From Pseudomonadota bacterium (GTDB lineage Bacteria; Cyanobacteriota; Vampirovibrionia; LMEP-6097), in contig RFQS01000021.1 of assembly GCA_009924885.1 (NCBI GenBank), positions 1 to 16,067 of the forward strand: DNA of 16,067 nucleotides. Reading direction: 5' to 3'. A program made the position numbers and the translations under genes. Of the stretch, positions 15,009-16,067 are shown piece after piece. The notes under the pieces were generated by a model that was given only the letters and a program-made list of their open reading frames with translations, ran no database searches and was not told where the DNA came from. The first letter of the stretch is position 1. Each line of letters opens with the position of its first letter.

Positions 15009-15461
15009 TTAATTAGAGCAGTTCGTAATCTTTATAATCTTAGTTTTCAGCTCTTCTCCATTAGGTCTAAGAAGGTATAGGCGGTTTTTCTCGTCATTGA
15101 GTCTTACTTGAATAGGCTTTCCGATAACCCAATTAGTATCAGTTTCATTACCCCATATCGGTGTAAAAGAAGTCTGATATTTTAAATCATCTATTTTAAT
15201 TTCAAAGTAATAAGTATTTTTGATAGAGGTTACTGGCGTTAAACTTTCATAGTGATTAGTATTTATCCTCGTTTTATTTTTATTATTCTGGGTGGCACTA
15301 GTAGTGCTTGAGCCATTATTTACGTAGCTAGTTTGTACCTGCTTGTCTATATCAATGTTAAGCAGTAAGCCATTTAAATAAACAGGAGGAAGATCTTTAG
15401 CTGAACTTGCAGATATATTTATCAACAGAAAAAGGATTATGTATAAGCTTCTATATGTCAT
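15009..15461 (-). CDS. Small exported protein of unknown function
   Basis: This protein is not recognised. It has 150 residues with a clear signal peptide: MTYRSLYIILFLLINISASSA has a basic n-region, a hydrophobic core and a small-residue end, with predicted cleavage after SSA (about residue 21) before KDLPP. No lipobox cysteine is present, so it should be released to the periplasm or outside. The mature part is polar, Asn/Thr/Ser-rich in the middle (NNGSSTTSATQNNKNKTR), then beta-like (YYFEIKIDDLKYQTSF, GKPIQVRLNDEKNRLYLL). The ending RPNGEELKTKIIKI suggests a small beta-sandwich or barrel domain. It is the first gene of the minus-strand run leading to kup and chrA. Its start codon lies only 24 bp from the divergent dehydrogenase ATG. 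No SD is seen. Confidence 0.78.
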   Translation of the reverse strand: MTYRSLYIILFLLINISASSAKDLPPVYLNGLLLNIDIDKQVQTSYVNNGSSTTSATQNNKNKTRINTNHYESLTPVTSIKNTYYFEIKIDDLKYQTSFTPIWGNETDTNWVIGKPIQVRLNDEKNRLYLLRPNGEELKTKIIKITNCSN

Positions 15462-15485
15462 TATGATAAATATTGTAAATTATTT
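15462..15485. promoter_or_regulatory. 24-bp divergent start-to-start gap
   Basis: The two start codons point away from each other with 24 bp of nearly pure A/T between them. Possible -10 boxes are TATGAT (15462-15467, plus) and TACAAT (complement of 15472-15477, minus). Both would give very short leaders, and the promoters must overlap each other and the opposite coding sequences. Confidence 0.3.
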
Positions 15486-16067
15486 ATGAAAATTCGTGCA
15501 GCTGTGGCTTGGGAACCTAATAAACCTCTCTCTATAGAAGAGGTGGATTTAGAGGCACCTAGAAGAGGCGAGGTTTTAGTAAAACTTAAAGCAACAGGTG
15601 TTTGCCACACTGATGCCTACACGCTTTCTGGTGCTGATCCTGAAGGTGTTTTTCCTGTAATTCTCGGGCACGAGGGAGCTGGTATCGTTATTGAGTTAGG
15701 TGAAGGGGTTAGCAGTCTAGAAGTAGGTGACCATGTGATTCCTCTGTATACGCCAGAATGTGGTGAATGTAAATTCTGCCAGTCTGGTAAAACGAATCTC
15801 TGTCAAAGAATTAGAGCTACTCAAGGCAAGGGGCTAATGCCAGACGGTACTTCACGCTTTTCTAAAAATGGTAAAACGATTTATCACTATATGGGTACTT
15901 CGACATTTGCTGAATATACAGTAGTGCCAGAAATAGCTTTAGCGAAAATAAATCCTAAAGCGCCTTTAGAAAAAGTATGTCTACTTGGTTGTGGGGTGAC
16001 TACTGGTATCGGAGCGGTTTTAAAGACGGCGAAGGTTGAAGCTGGTTCTAATATAGCGGTTTTTGGT
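15486..16067 (+). CDS. frmA: S-(hydroxymethyl)glutathione dehydrogenase / class III alcohol dehydrogenase (N-terminal part)
   Basis: The gene runs off the right edge; 194 codons are present from the ATG at 15486. The enzyme oxidises S-hydroxymethylglutathione, formed from formaldehyde and glutathione, with NAD+, and can also reduce S-nitrosoglutathione. Catalytic zinc ligands are C40 (GVCHTDAYTLSGADPEG), H62 (LGHEGAG) and C169 (LLGCGVTTGIGAV). The structural zinc site is the four-cysteine lobe C92, C95, C98, C106 in PECGECKFCQSGKTNLC. GADPEG, LMPDGTSRF and the MGTSTFAEYTVV stretch are characteristic of class III enzymes rather than ethanol dehydrogenases. The NAD-binding Rossmann motif is just starting at the edge (IAVFG). 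No SD is visible. Its presence implies that the cell makes or takes up glutathione. An S-formylglutathione hydrolase gene would be expected nearby, outside the window. Confidence 0.95.
   Translation, partial: MKIRAAVAWEPNKPLSIEEVDLEAPRRGEVLVKLKATGVCHTDAYTLSGADPEGVFPVILGHEGAGIVIELGEGVSSLEVGDHVIPLYTPECGECKFCQSGKTNLCQRIRATQGKGLMPDGTSRFSKNGKTIYHYMGTSTFAEYTVVPEIALAKINPKAPLEKVCLLGCGVTTGIGAVLKTAKVEAGSNIAVFG

Noticed and set aside
1..16067. CRISPR arrays, tRNA or rRNA genes, riboswitches, complete insertion sequences or phage genes
   Set aside because: Reading both strands showed no regularly spaced repeats, no tRNA-like cloverleaf ending in a TPsiC arm, no rRNA stretches and no transposase or integrase coding sequence.

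Overview
The window is an AT-rich bacterial chromosome segment with densely packed genes. EF-Tu and ribosomal protein S10 read like cyanobacterial-lineage proteins: EF-Tu has the MTLA..G.A..KKYD and ARGITINTAHVEYE stretches, and S10 has IYCVLRSPHV-like and LDLPAGVDI-like stretches. tuf is followed directly by rpsJ, the cyanobacterial order at the end of the str operon. No photosynthesis genes are seen. Together these suggest a non-photosynthetic relative of Cyanobacteria (Melainabacteria/Vampirovibrionia type). This placement is inferred from memory of protein families and was not tested.

Layout. (1) 1-2079, minus strand: a CPA2-type cation:proton antiporter, a small cytosolic protein overlapping its 3' end, and the start of a sulfotransferase-like gene running off the left edge. 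(2) 2240-6977, plus strand: tuf, rpsJ, an RNase E/G-family ribonuclease and folC, which together form a translation, RNA-decay and folate block. (3) 7064-11946: four proteins I do not recognise. Two are on plus and two on minus, and the two pairs converge and overlap at 9263-9308. (4) 11989-15461, minus strand: a predicted exported protein, the potassium transporter Kup and the two-domain chromate transporter ChrA, with the kup stop and chrA start abutting. (5) 15486 to the right edge, plus strand: the first 194 codons of glutathione-dependent formaldehyde dehydrogenase.

The strongest unusual signal is inside the antiporter gene. A 121-bp segment (1071-1191) has perfect 14-bp terminal inverted repeats, is flanked by a 5-bp direct repeat TTCTA, and has much higher G+C than its surroundings (66 of 121 bases). 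Segment plus one repeat copy is 126 bp, exactly 42 codons. The reading frame stays open, and removing the segment restores a normal-looking family sequence (TIEE joined to YIQP). It looks like a miniature transposable element that inserted in frame and now encodes a 42-residue charged loop in a membrane transporter. No transposase gene is present in the window.

A second unusual point is the minus-strand gene ending at 9263. Its frame stays open for 66 codons upstream of its first ATG, up to an ideally placed AGGAG and the sequence TAATC. This is one base away from the classic TAATG stop/start overlap, so the gene may start at a rare AUC or AUA codon. Promoters are given only where a near-consensus -10 is visible. 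No tRNA, rRNA, CRISPR array or convincing strong terminator was seen.
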